Shown: positions 24,032-31,928 of the stretch, piece by piece
How positions within the stretch are numbered: the stretch's first letter is position 1
Layout of the letters: every line of letters begins with the position of its first letter
Origin: Rhizobium aethiopicum
GTDB lineage: Bacteria; Pseudomonadota; Alphaproteobacteria; Rhizobiales; Rhizobiaceae
DNA: 64,000 bases
Direction: 5' to 3'
NCBI RefSeq assembly: GCF_900094625.1
Contig: NZ_FMAJ01000014.1
Location: 1 to 64,000 of the forward strand
Translations under genes and position numbers: made by a program
The notes under the pieces: model-generated
Told to the model about the DNA's origin: nothing
Seen by the model: the letters and a program-made list of their open reading frames with translations, nothing else
The model's database searches: none

Positions 24032-24835
24032 ATGGCACGCCAGACATTCTGGAAGGGTTACCTCAAGCTCTCGCTCGTTACCGCTTCCGTATCCCTTACG
24101 CCGGCGACGACCGAAAGCAACAAGCTGCATTTCCACGTCCTCAATCGTCAGACGAAAAACCGCGTCGAAAGCCGCTATGTCGACAGCGTTACCCGTAAAC
24201 CGGTGCCCGACCGGGACCAGGTGAAGGGTTATCCGCGCGGCGAGGACGACTATGTCATTCTCGAAGACGAGGAGATCGAGGAAGTCGGGCTCGAAAGCAC
24301 CCGCACCATAGATATCGACAGTTTCGTCCCCCGCGGCTCGATCGATTGGATCTGGTACGACAAGCCGCATTTTCTGGCGCCCGAGGACAAGGTCGGGGCG
24401 GAAGCCTTCTGTGTCATCCGCGAGGCGATGAAGGCAAACGACGTCGTCGGCATTGCCCGCCTGGTCCTCTATCGCCGCGAGCGCGCCGTGCTCCTGGAGC
24501 CCCAAGGCAAGGGCATCGTGCTCTGGACCCTGCGCTACGGCGACGAGGTACGCGAACCTTCAGTCGAAATCGACGACAGGGCGAAGGTAGACAGCAAGCT
24601 CCTGACGCTGATGAAGCGGCTGGTGAAGGAAGAGACCAAGGCTTGGAGTCCGACCATGGTGCAGGACCCGATCCAGAGGCGCCTGAAATCGATGATTCGC
24701 GGCAAACAGAAGAGCCTGAAGAAGGCAGCGCCGGCCAAAAAACCCACACCGGTAAAATCGACCGGTAACGTCATCAACATCATGGATGCCCTGAAGAAGA
24801 GCCTGACGGCGGAAGGCGCGCGGAAGTCGCGTTAG
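24032..24835 (+). CDS. ku: Bacterial Ku protein (NHEJ), first copy
   Basis: This 267-residue DNA-end-binding protein of non-homologous end joining dimerises into a ring on double-strand breaks and recruits LigD. The Ku core domain is clear: WKGYLKLSLV at the N-terminus, LHFHVLNRQTKNRVESRYV, VILEDEEIEEV and PHFLAPEDK. A Lys-rich C-terminal tail (KKAAPAKKPTPVKS) is typical of bacterial Ku and contacts DNA or LigD. The start is the ATG behind GGAGGGCAGGACAGCC; a longer frame from 23984 has no site. The gene is convergent with ligD, 16 bp apart, while a second ku lies on the other side of ligD. Confidence 0.94.
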   Translation: MARQTFWKGYLKLSLVTASVSLTPATTESNKLHFHVLNRQTKNRVESRYVDSVTRKPVPDRDQVKGYPRGEDDYVILEDEEIEEVGLESTRTIDIDSFVPRGSIDWIWYDKPHFLAPEDKVGAEAFCVIREAMKANDVVGIARLVLYRRERAVLLEPQGKGIVLWTLRYGDEVREPSVEIDDRAKVDSKLLTLMKRLVKEETKAWSPTMVQDPIQRRLKSMIRGKQKSLKKAAPAKKPTPVKSTGNVINIMDALKKSLTAEGARKSR

Positions 24836-24851
24836 CGCTGGAAGGTTTCGC

Positions 24852-27362
24852 CTACCGCTTCTTCTTTTCCAACGGTTTTGCCGCGGCGAAAAACCCGTCC
24901 CAAGGATCTCGCGGCAGCGCGTCGAGCCGGGTCGGCGTGTTGTCCACGGTGAAGTAGGCCGGTCCGACGTCGGGGGTCAGTTCGCTCCATTCCAACGGCA
25001 TCGAAACCGCGGCGCCCGGCCGTGCTCGTGTTGAATAAGGCGCGACCGCCGTATTGCCGCGGCCGTTGCGGAGATAGTCGATGAAGATCCTCCCCTTGCG
25101 CTTGGCCTTCGTTGCCGTCGCCAGGTAGCGGTCGGGATGGTCGGCTGACATGCTGTCGGCGAGCCATTTGGCAAAAGCCTTCACCTCGACCCAGCCGGCC
25201 TTCGGCGTGAGCGGCGTCACCACATGCAGCCCCTTGCCGCCTGAGGTCTTGACGAAGGCGGCAAGACCCTCGGTCTCCAACCGCTCCTTCAATTCGCAAG
25301 CAGAGGCGATCACATCCTTCCATTCCACCTCGTCATCGGGATCGAGGTCCATCGTGATCATATCTGGTTTTTCCCAATCGTTGGTCGTCGTACCCCAGGG
25401 GTGGATTTCCAGCGCTGCCGATTGCACGAGCGCAACGATGCCGTCGAAATCGGTAATGCGCAGCAGCTTCTCTCCCTGCTTGTCCTTGGGATCGGTGATC
25501 TCCTCAATATGCGGATTCATACCCTTCCAGGCATGTTTCTGGAAAAACCGCTGCCGGCCATCGATCCCGGCCGGCAGGCGCAAGAGCGCCAGCGGCCGGT
25601 TGACGACATAGGGCGCCATGAAGCGCCAGACCTGGGCGTAATAATTCGCCAGGCCTTCCTTGGTAACGCCCACGTCCGGCCAATAGATGCGGTCGGGGTG
25701 GGTGAGCGTCACCGTCAATTTCGGCAGGAGAGGGGCCGTGGTCTTTTCCGTCTCGCGCGTCACGTCCTTGGCAGGCTTGTCTTCGCGCAGGCCGCGGAAG
25801 GCGGCGTGGCGCAGATTGCCGTCGGCAGACCAGGCGCGGAACTCGACCTCGCCGACCATCTGTGGCTTTACATAGATCAGCCCGCGCCGCTCTTCTGATG
25901 TGAGCTTGTCGTCGAAGGATTTCTCGTTCTGCGTCAGCCGCGACAGTTTCTCAAAGAGCATCTGCGCGGTTGCCGCCGTATATCCGGTGCCGACGCGTCC
26001 GACATGCTTGAGTTCGCCGTCCTGGTAATAGCCCATCGCCAGCGAGCCGATCGCATTCTTCATCGAGGTCGACGGCACGTAACCGCCGATGACGAATTCC
26101 TGCCGGTGCGAGCACTTCGATTTGATCCAGTCGCCTTTGCGTCCCGACGTGTATTTGCTGTCGCGCAATTTGGAAATCACCCCTTCGAGGCTGAGCCGGC
26201 AGGCATGGTCGAGCACCAGGCCGCCGCTTTCATTGAAATGCCCGCTGTAGCGCAGCTTGTCATTGTTGCCGGGCAGCAGGCTTTCGAGCAGTCGCTTGCG
26301 ATCGACGAGTGCCACATTCACCAGATTATAGCCGTCGAGGTGAAGAAGATCGAAGGCATAGAAGACGAAGCGATCATCGCGGCCTTCGCTCAGATCCCGT
26401 TGCAGCGCTGAAAAATCCGAGGCGCCGATATCGCGCTCGACGACAATTTCGCCGTCGATCACCGCCGTTTGTACCGGAAGGCCGGCGAAGGCCTTGAGTA
26501 TCTCCCTGCCGAATTTCTCCGTCCAGTCGAGTCCGCTACGGGTCAACATCCTGACCTCGCCGTTCTCGACCCTGACCTGTAGCCGGTAGCCGTCGAACTT
26601 GATTTCGTGGATCCAGCGATCGCCAGCCGGCGGCTTCGGCTTCAACCTGGCAAGCGCCGGTTCGATGAAATCGGGCATTGCACCCTTGCGCGCACCCTTC
26701 GGCCAGTCGCGTTCTTGTGGTGCCGGAGATTTGGCCTTTGACGCCGGTCTTTTGGCGGCAGCGGACATGGCGTCTTGTGCCTTGGAATCCCAGCTCGCGT
26801 CCGGATTTTCCGCCACCTCTTCGAGCCGGCGGCCGGTCTTGGCCGATTCCGGCCGCTCCTTGAGAATGTCCCCGTCGTGACGCGCCTCGGCGTCGTCTCC
26901 CTTGATCAGCAGCCAGTTCTCCCGCTTTTCCCCGGGCCGCCCATGCATTCGCACGAGATGCCAGCGGCCCTTCAGCTTCTCGCCGTCGAGCTCGAATTCC
27001 AAATGGCCCTCGCGATAGGCCTTTTGCGCATCGCCGAGCGGCATCCAGGTGCCGCGATCCCAGACGATGACAGTGCCGCCGCCATATTGTCCTTTTGGAA
27101 TGATGCCTTCGAAATCGCCATAGGAAAGCGGGTGATCTTCGACGTGTACGGCAAGGCGCTTGTCCTCGGGGTTGAGGCTCGGCCCTTTCGTCACCGCCCA
27201 GCTCTTCAGAACCCCATCCATCTCGACGCGGAAATCATAGTGCAGTGTAGTTGCGTCATGCTTCTGGATGACGAAACCGTTGCCGCTGCTGCGGCCCAAC
27301 CGGCCGCGTGGTTCCGGAGTGAGTTTGAAATTGCGCTTCGCTTCATAGGTCTCGAGGGCCAT
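24852..27362 (-). CDS. ligD: ATP-dependent DNA ligase D (PE-LIG-POL)
   Basis: This 836-residue multidomain NHEJ enzyme has an N-terminal 3'-phosphoesterase (residues 1-170, HDATTLHYDFR and HVEDHP carrying metal-binding His). The ATP-dependent ligase core has nucleophile Lys255 in EIKFDGYR, and its OB domain reaches about residue 530. The C-terminal primase-polymerase domain (about 545-836) has PDRIYWPD and the catalytic MDLDPDDEVEW. The domain order PE-LIG-POL is normal for alphaproteobacteria and differs from mycobacterial LigD. It lies 1 bp after the second ku and is surely cotranscribed. It trims, fills and seals Ku-bound ends. Confidence 0.96.
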   Translation of the reverse strand: MALETYEAKRNFKLTPEPRGRLGRSSGNGFVIQKHDATTLHYDFRVEMDGVLKSWAVTKGPSLNPEDKRLAVHVEDHPLSYGDFEGIIPKGQYGGGTVIVWDRGTWMPLGDAQKAYREGHLEFELDGEKLKGRWHLVRMHGRPGEKRENWLLIKGDDAEARHDGDILKERPESAKTGRRLEEVAENPDASWDSKAQDAMSAAAKRPASKAKSPAPQERDWPKGARKGAMPDFIEPALARLKPKPPAGDRWIHEIKFDGYRLQVRVENGEVRMLTRSGLDWTEKFGREILKAFAGLPVQTAVIDGEIVVERDIGASDFSALQRDLSEGRDDRFVFYAFDLLHLDGYNLVNVALVDRKRLLESLLPGNNDKLRYSGHFNESGGLVLDHACRLSLEGVISKLRDSKYTSGRKGDWIKSKCSHRQEFVIGGYVPSTSMKNAIGSLAMGYYQDGELKHVGRVGTGYTAATAQMLFEKLSRLTQNEKSFDDKLTSEERRGLIYVKPQMVGEVEFRAWSADGNLRHAAFRGLREDKPAKDVTRETEKTTAPLLPKLTVTLTHPDRIYWPDVGVTKEGLANYYAQVWRFMAPYVVNRPLALLRLPAGIDGRQRFFQKHAWKGMNPHIEEITDPKDKQGEKLLRITDFDGIVALVQSAALEIHPWGTTTNDWEKPDMITMDLDPDDEVEWKDVIASACELKERLETEGLAAFVKTSGGKGLHVVTPLTPKAGWVEVKAFAKWLADSMSADHPDRYLATATKAKRKGRIFIDYLRNGRGNTAVAPYSTRARPGAAVSMPLEWSELTPDVGPAYFTVDNTPTRLDALPRDPWDGFFAAAKPLEKKKR

Positions 27363-27363
27363 C

Positions 27364-28215
27364 TCAGCCTGCCTTCTTCCTTTGGCTGTCGCTGCGCGCC
27401 GACGCCTTTTTCTGTGCCGGCGCCTTCTTCGCCGCCTTGCCGCCCATCTTGGCGCTTTGGCGCAGCGCCTCCATCAGGTCGACGACCTTGCCTTCGGGCG
27501 TCGGTTTCTTCTTTGGCGGCGCTCGGCCGTCGATCTTTGCTTTCACCAGTTCGACGAGGGCCGCTTCGTAGCGGTCCTCGTAGGCGCTCGGATCGAAGCT
27601 GCCGCGCTTGGTTTCGATGATGTGACCGGCGAGCTCGAGCATTTCCTTGTCGAACTTGATGTGGGGAATGTCTTTGAAGACCGCGTTGGCCGAGCGCACC
27701 TCGTAGTCGAAGTTCAGCATGGTCGCGATGATGTAGCCGTCATGGGGCCGGATCAGCAGCGTGCGGTTGCGCCGGAAAAGGACGGCTTCCGCAAGCGCCG
27801 CGACCTTGCCGTCTCGCATGCTGCGGACGAGCAGCGACAGCGCCTCTTCATCATGATCGTTGACGGGTGCGAGGTAATAGGGGCGGTCGAAATAGAGCTT
27901 GTCGATATCGTCATAGGCAATGAAAGCTTTGACGTTGAGCACCTTGTCGCTTTCCGGCAGGATCTCGGCAATCTCGTCGCCTTCGACGACGATGTAGTCG
28001 CCATTCTCCATCTGGTAACCCTTGACCTGATCGTCCCGCTCGACCGGCTTGCCGGTTTCGCTGTCGACGAACTGCCGTTCCACCCGGTGGCCGGTCCTGC
28101 GGTTGACGATGTTGAAAGAAACGCGGTCGGAGGAGGAGATGGCGGTATAAAGCCCGACGGCGCAAGCAAGGTCGCCTACCTTCAGATGACCTTTCCAGCT
28201 TGCCCGCGCGGCCAT
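27364..28215 (-). CDS. ku: Bacterial Ku protein (NHEJ), second copy
   Basis: This 283-residue Ku homologue has WKGHLKVGDLACAVGLY at the N-terminus, FNIVNRRTGHRVERQFVD, YIVVEGDEIAEI and YYLAPVNDHDEEA. A basic C-terminal tail (KKAPAQKKASARSDSQRKK) resembles the extended tails of other bacterial Ku proteins. It is the upstream partner of ligD in a minus-strand pair and is only distantly similar to the other Ku in the window. In Sinorhizobium several Ku proteins coexist and can form distinct complexes, so the two here may homo- or heterodimerise. Confidence 0.94.
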   Translation of the reverse strand: MAARASWKGHLKVGDLACAVGLYTAISSSDRVSFNIVNRRTGHRVERQFVDSETGKPVERDDQVKGYQMENGDYIVVEGDEIAEILPESDKVLNVKAFIAYDDIDKLYFDRPYYLAPVNDHDEEALSLLVRSMRDGKVAALAEAVLFRRNRTLLIRPHDGYIIATMLNFDYEVRSANAVFKDIPHIKFDKEMLELAGHIIETKRGSFDPSAYEDRYEAALVELVKAKIDGRAPPKKKPTPEGKVVDLMEALRQSAKMGGKAAKKAPAQKKASARSDSQRKKAG

Positions 28216-28233
28216 TCCATCCTCCGTGACAAA

Positions 28234-28461
28234 TCAGAGCCGACTGCTGCTCTTGTCGGTTTCGAGTTCCTGGAAGGCCCAGCCGCCGTCGGGTGAAGGA
28301 TAAGCGAGTAAGGCGTCGCCATCGCCGATTTTCTGGCGCGACGCAGCATCCTTGGCGCGGAGGATCGCTTCCTCAGCCGTCGCATAGGTTTCCGACAGCG
28401 TGTCGCCGAGCTTGTATGCCCAGCCATTGTCATGCGGCACAACCTGATAGGTGATATCGGC
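28234..28461 (-). CDS. DUF2188-like small protein
   Basis: This 75-residue protein of the DUF2188 type has an N-terminal strand pair VVPHDNGWAYK, a helix TYATAEEAILRAKDAA and a C-terminal GGWAFQELETD. Short proteins of this kind occur in many soil bacteria, often near DNA-repair or stress genes, with no known role. The start ATG at 28461 lies behind GAGGAGATCCG; a longer frame from 28536 crosses a REP-like palindrome and has no site. It lies 18 bp upstream of the second ku on the same strand, so it may be cotranscribed with ku-ligD. Confidence 0.8.
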   Translation of the reverse strand, partial: ADITYQVVPHDNGWAYKLGDTLSETYATAEEAILRAKDAASRQKIGDGDALLAYPSPDGGWAFQELETDKSSSRL

Positions 28462-28494
28462 CATTTCGGATCTCCTCTTGTGAGTTCGATAGCG

Positions 28495-28540
28495 GAGCAT
28501 GATGCGGCCGACACCGGTGCGCGGTTTCGGCATCACGCTC
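28495..28540. repeat. REP-like imperfect palindrome
   Basis: GAGCATGATGC (28495-28505) pairs with GCATCACGCTC (28530-28540) with one mismatch. The inner arms CCGACACCG and CGGTTTCGG also pair with one mismatch, making a long cruciform. From memory, intergenic palindromes with this GAGCATGATGCCGAAA-type arm recur widely in rhizobial genomes. It separates two small genes, so it may also stabilise or end transcripts. A related element lies at 62108. Confidence 0.55.
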
Positions 28541-28800
28541 TAGTTCCGATTTGGTTTGCGCCTTCCGTCGAGCGCGATGATTTTTTCGAGCGAGGCGATG
28601 TCCTCGCTGGTAACGACGGGAACCGGATCGGCGGCAATCGCCTCCAGCACCTCCTGCGAAATGGCGCCGTTGCGGATCGCCCATTCCAGTGTCTCGCGCG
28701 TTTCCCGCTCGGCCCTGAGCTGTGCATAGAGAGCGACGATCAGCCGGTCACGGGCGTCCATCCGCCGGTCCTGACGATCCATGTTGCGGACATGCGCCAT
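28540..28800 (-). CDS. Conserved hypothetical small protein
   Basis: This 86-residue, highly charged, helical protein (DRQDRRMDARDRLIVALYAQLRAERETRETLEW, then SQEVLEAIAADPVP and SLEKIIALDGR) has no signal peptide or membrane helix. I do not recognise a family. AAAGGTG lies about 9 bp before the ATG. Codon use looks like the neighbouring genes. It is encoded upstream of the DUF2188 gene on the same strand, separated from it by a REP-like palindrome. Confidence 0.6.
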   Translation of the reverse strand: MAHVRNMDRQDRRMDARDRLIVALYAQLRAERETRETLEWAIRNGAISQEVLEAIAADPVPVVTSEDIASLEKIIALDGRRKPNRN

Positions 28801-28946
28801 CGCGATGCACCTTTGTCACTGATTTCGTTCAGGTGTAATCAACCGATGACGGATGGAAAGGTTCCGTTACCGGCCGTCGGCGGCGCCGTTGCGGGCCGAA
28901 GCGCAACTCGCTATCTCTGCGAGCCCGTTGTCAGAGGATTTTTGTC

Positions 28947-29381
28947 ATGGCTGATCTCAAGGCTCGCCCCCGTCCGACAGGCGCCAACGCCACTCTCGGC
29001 CGCACCGGCTACCCGCATGTCACGTCCACCACCAAGGGTGAGATCGATATCGTCACCGCGCCGTCGCAGCCAGGCTTCAGCCCGCTCGATCTGCTCTATG
29101 CCTCGCTCGCGGCCTGCCTCGTGCTCAGCGCCCGCATTGCAGCGAGCCAGATGGGCGTTCTCGACAGGATCGGTGAGATCACTGCCGACGTCACCGGCGA
29201 GAAGGCGGCGGAAGGGCTGTCACGCGTCGCAAAATTCAACATCGTCTTCTCGATCAAGGGCGATATTGACGAGGAGACCCGCCGCAAGATCGTCGTTGCC
29301 GCCGAAGATGAGATCTGCACGGTCAGCAACACCATTCGCGGCACTCCCGAGTTCTCGACAACGATATCGGAACAAAGCTGA
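28947..29381 (+). CDS. OsmC/Ohr-family protein
   Basis: This 144-residue protein of the OsmC superfamily, a thiol-dependent peroxidase, reduces organic or fatty-acid hydroperoxides. Both reactive cysteines are visible: one in AACLVLSARIA at about residue 57 and the resolving one in EICTVSNTIRG near residue 130. The FSPLDLLYASLAAC helix is diagnostic. The protein belongs to the broader OsmC group (YhfA-like) and not to canonical Ohr. It stands alone upstream of the FAD/NAD(P)-binding gene, 40 bp apart, and the two may form an operon. Confidence 0.92.
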   Translation: MADLKARPRPTGANATLGRTGYPHVTSTTKGEIDIVTAPSQPGFSPLDLLYASLAACLVLSARIAASQMGVLDRIGEITADVTGEKAAEGLSRVAKFNIVFSIKGDIDEETRRKIVVAAEDEICTVSNTIRGTPEFSTTISEQS

Positions 29382-29421
29382 TCTTCACCAATATTATAGA
29401 CAATTGCCGCCGGAGGATTGC

Positions 29422-30912
29422 GTGAGCAATGTCCGGCTTCTATGCTCGGGCATCGAAGCAACGGTCTCGGCTATCATGCAGTCCAAACTTCTGCCGACGT
29501 CCGAACAGCCCGTCGTCGCCATCATCGGCGGTGGCGTCTCCGGCGCGGGCGTGGCCTATCATCTCGCCCGGGCAAATGGCGGCGACGCTCCGCTTATTGT
29601 GGTCTTCGAGCCGCGGGCGGAGCTCGGCCGCGGTCTTGCCTATGACACGGACGATCCGGCCCACCGCATCAATGTTCCCGCCGCCAAGATGAGCCTGCAG
29701 CCAGACGACCAGGGCGAGTTCCAGGCCTGGATCGAGGCCCGCGATGCTGTCGCGTGCGACCCGCAGGCACGACGGCCCGATGGCCTGCTTTTTCCGCGGC
29801 GCCGGCTCTTCGGCGATTATGTCGCCTCCCTTCTGAAGCCGCTGTTGGAGGACGGCAGCGTGCGTCATTGCCGCGCCGCCGTGACCCATGTCGAGCGCCG
29901 GGACGGCCGCTGGTCGATCCGCGACGACAAAGGCGACGTGATGCAGGCCGATATCGTCGCGATCGCCACCAGCCACCCGCCGCCGGCGGCCCCCGGCCGG
30001 CTTGCGACCAGGCTCGCCGGCCATCCCCGTTTCGTCGCCGACACCACGAAGCCAGGCGCGCTCGAGGTGATCCGCCCCCAGGACCGGGTGCTGGTCATCG
30101 GCAACGGCTTGACCGCCGCCGATGTCATTGCCTCGCTTGCTGAACGCGGGCATCACGGTCCGGTAACGGCGATCTCGCGCCGCGGCCTGCGCTCGCGCGG
30201 ACATGCGCCGGTGCCGCAACCGTTGTTCGGCGATTTCCTCTCCGATGCGGCTCGTTCCGCCGTTTCACTGCTGGCAGGAATCCGCGCGGCCATACACGCT
30301 GCGGAGGCGCAGGGCATAAGCTGGCATGGCGTGATCGATCAGGTGCGGGCGCAGGGACACGATCTCTGGCAGGCGCTGCCGGTTGCCGAACGGTGCCGTC
30401 TCGTCCGCCATCTGCGTCCCTATTGGGATGTGCATCGTTTCCGCATCGCGCCGCAGGTGGAAGCCGTGCTCGACGAGGCGATTGCTGCCGGTCGCCTGGA
30501 AATCCTCGCCGGTTCGGTCGCCGAGGCGCGCATTGAAGGCGAGCTAGTTGTTTGCAGCCTGCAGCCGCGCTATCGGCGCCAGTCATTGCAGCAGAGCTAT
30601 GACGCCGTCGTCGTCACCACCGGCCCGGCGCATGGCGGCATTCTCGAAACCCAGCCCTGGCTCGCGGCGCTTGCTGCGAGCGGTTATCTGTCGCTTGATC
30701 TCACAGGCCTCGGCCTCGCCTGCACCGAGCATTCGGAGGCGATCGGCGCGTCGAGAAAGGCAGAGCCTTCGCTATTGATCTCCGGTCCGCTGGCGCGCGG
30801 CACCTTCGGCGAACTGATGGGACTGCCGCAGGTGACCGAGCATGCCTTTTTCGTCGCGACCGAAATCGCCGCAAAGCTGCGGCTGGCCAGGGCAAACACG
30901 CAGCGGGGCTGA
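29422..30912 (+). CDS. FAD/NAD(P)-binding protein (HcrA/YdhS-like oxidoreductase)
   Basis: This 496-residue flavoprotein has an N-terminal Rossmann motif VVAIIGGGVSGAGVAYHLAR, a RGLAYDTDDPAHRINVPA segment characteristic of the FAD-NAD(P)-binding (pfam13454) family, and a second dinucleotide motif VLVIGNGLTAADV. Related proteins include sulfur- and hydroxyacylglutathione-linked oxidoreductases. The substrate here is unknown. I chose the GTG at 29422 because GGAGG lies 5 bp before it; the ATG at 29476 has no site. A long plus-strand frame extends upstream to 28432 but that part is antisense to other genes. Confidence 0.88.
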   Translation: MSNVRLLCSGIEATVSAIMQSKLLPTSEQPVVAIIGGGVSGAGVAYHLARANGGDAPLIVVFEPRAELGRGLAYDTDDPAHRINVPAAKMSLQPDDQGEFQAWIEARDAVACDPQARRPDGLLFPRRRLFGDYVASLLKPLLEDGSVRHCRAAVTHVERRDGRWSIRDDKGDVMQADIVAIATSHPPPAAPGRLATRLAGHPRFVADTTKPGALEVIRPQDRVLVIGNGLTAADVIASLAERGHHGPVTAISRRGLRSRGHAPVPQPLFGDFLSDAARSAVSLLAGIRAAIHAAEAQGISWHGVIDQVRAQGHDLWQALPVAERCRLVRHLRPYWDVHRFRIAPQVEAVLDEAIAAGRLEILAGSVAEARIEGELVVCSLQPRYRRQSLQQSYDAVVVTTGPAHGGILETQPWLAALAASGYLSLDLTGLGLACTEHSEAIGASRKAEPSLLISGPLARGTFGELMGLPQVTEHAFFVATEIAAKLRLARANTQRG

Positions 30913-31022
30913 TTTTCCGTTCCGGTGTCGCTATTCGACTGTCGCCGGCGGTCGGCTTCTGCTACGCACTCGGCATTCAATCGCCCGCTGCCGGTGTTCG
31001 GGCAATCAGAAATATCGAGATC

Positions 31023-31928
31023 ATGTCGCAGACTGCTTCCAGCCTCTCCGAAGCCTCGCCTTCCAATCGTCTCGCCCTTGCCGCTCTCGTTCTCGGCGGA
31101 GCGGCGATCGGCGGCTCGCCGATCTTCGTCCGGCTGTCCGAGGCCGGGCCGATGGCCACTGCCTTCTGGCGCGTGGCGCTGGCGCTGATCCCGATCTTCA
31201 TCGTCTCGTTTGTGAAGAAGGATGCGGGGCCGAAGCCGCAAAGCCTTTCCGATTATAGCCTGCTGGCTCTTCCGGGCCTGATGCTGGCGCTCGACCTCGC
31301 CGCCTGGCATCTTTCGCTCACCATGACCTCGGTCGCCAACGCGACGCTGCTTGCAAACCTCGCGCCTGTGTTCGTCACGCTGATCGCCGTCCTGTTTTTC
31401 AGGGCGAGAACCAGCGGCGTTTTTCTGTTGGGGCTGGTCCTGGCGCTGGCGGGCGTGGTTATCCTGAAGGGCGGACCGGCAGGACTCGGCCACGGGGATT
31501 TAGGCGGCGACGGTACCGCGATGATCGCCGCCTTCTTCTATGCCTGCTATATCCTGGCGATCGGCAGGTTGCGCAGCCGGTTCGATACGATCCGCATCAT
31601 GCTGTGGAGCACGGCATCGGCTGCCGTCTGCATCTTTCCGATTGCCTTCTTCTTCGAAGGCCGGATGCTGCCGGCGACCCTCTACGGCTGGTCGATCCTT
31701 TTCGGCCTCGCCTTTGTCAGCCATGCGGGCGGGCAGGTGGCGATCACCTATGCGCTGGCCTATCTGCCGCCGGCCTTTTCATCGCTGACGCTGCTGCTGC
31801 AGCCGGTCGTCGCCGCAATCCTCGCCTGGGCGCTGCTCGATGAGGCGATCGGCACGATGCAGGCGCTGGGCGCCGCCGTGGTGCTCGCCGGCATCATGGT
31901 TGCCCGAACGGCTCGCTCGGCGGCTTGA
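31023..31928 (+). CDS. EamA/DMT-family transporter
   Basis: This 301-residue inner-membrane exporter of the drug/metabolite transporter superfamily has ten hydrophobic helices arranged as two EamA repeats (GGSPIFVRLSEAGPMATAFWRVALAL and the second repeat from GDLGGDGTAMIAAFFYACYI). Members export amino acids or other metabolites; this one cannot be specified. It is convergent with the VOC-esterase gene and their 3' ends overlap by 35 bp. Confidence 0.93.
   Translation: MSQTASSLSEASPSNRLALAALVLGGAAIGGSPIFVRLSEAGPMATAFWRVALALIPIFIVSFVKKDAGPKPQSLSDYSLLALPGLMLALDLAAWHLSLTMTSVANATLLANLAPVFVTLIAVLFFRARTSGVFLLGLVLALAGVVILKGGPAGLGHGDLGGDGTAMIAAFFYACYILAIGRLRSRFDTIRIMLWSTASAAVCIFPIAFFFEGRMLPATLYGWSILFGLAFVSHAGGQVAITYALAYLPPAFSSLTLLLQPVVAAILAWALLDEAIGTMQALGAAVVLAGIMVARTARSAA

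Noticed and set aside
28432..29421. N-terminal extension of the FAD/NAD(P)-binding protein
   Set aside because: The upstream part is antisense to two small genes and overlaps the OsmC gene; the GTG at 29422 has a strong ribosome site.
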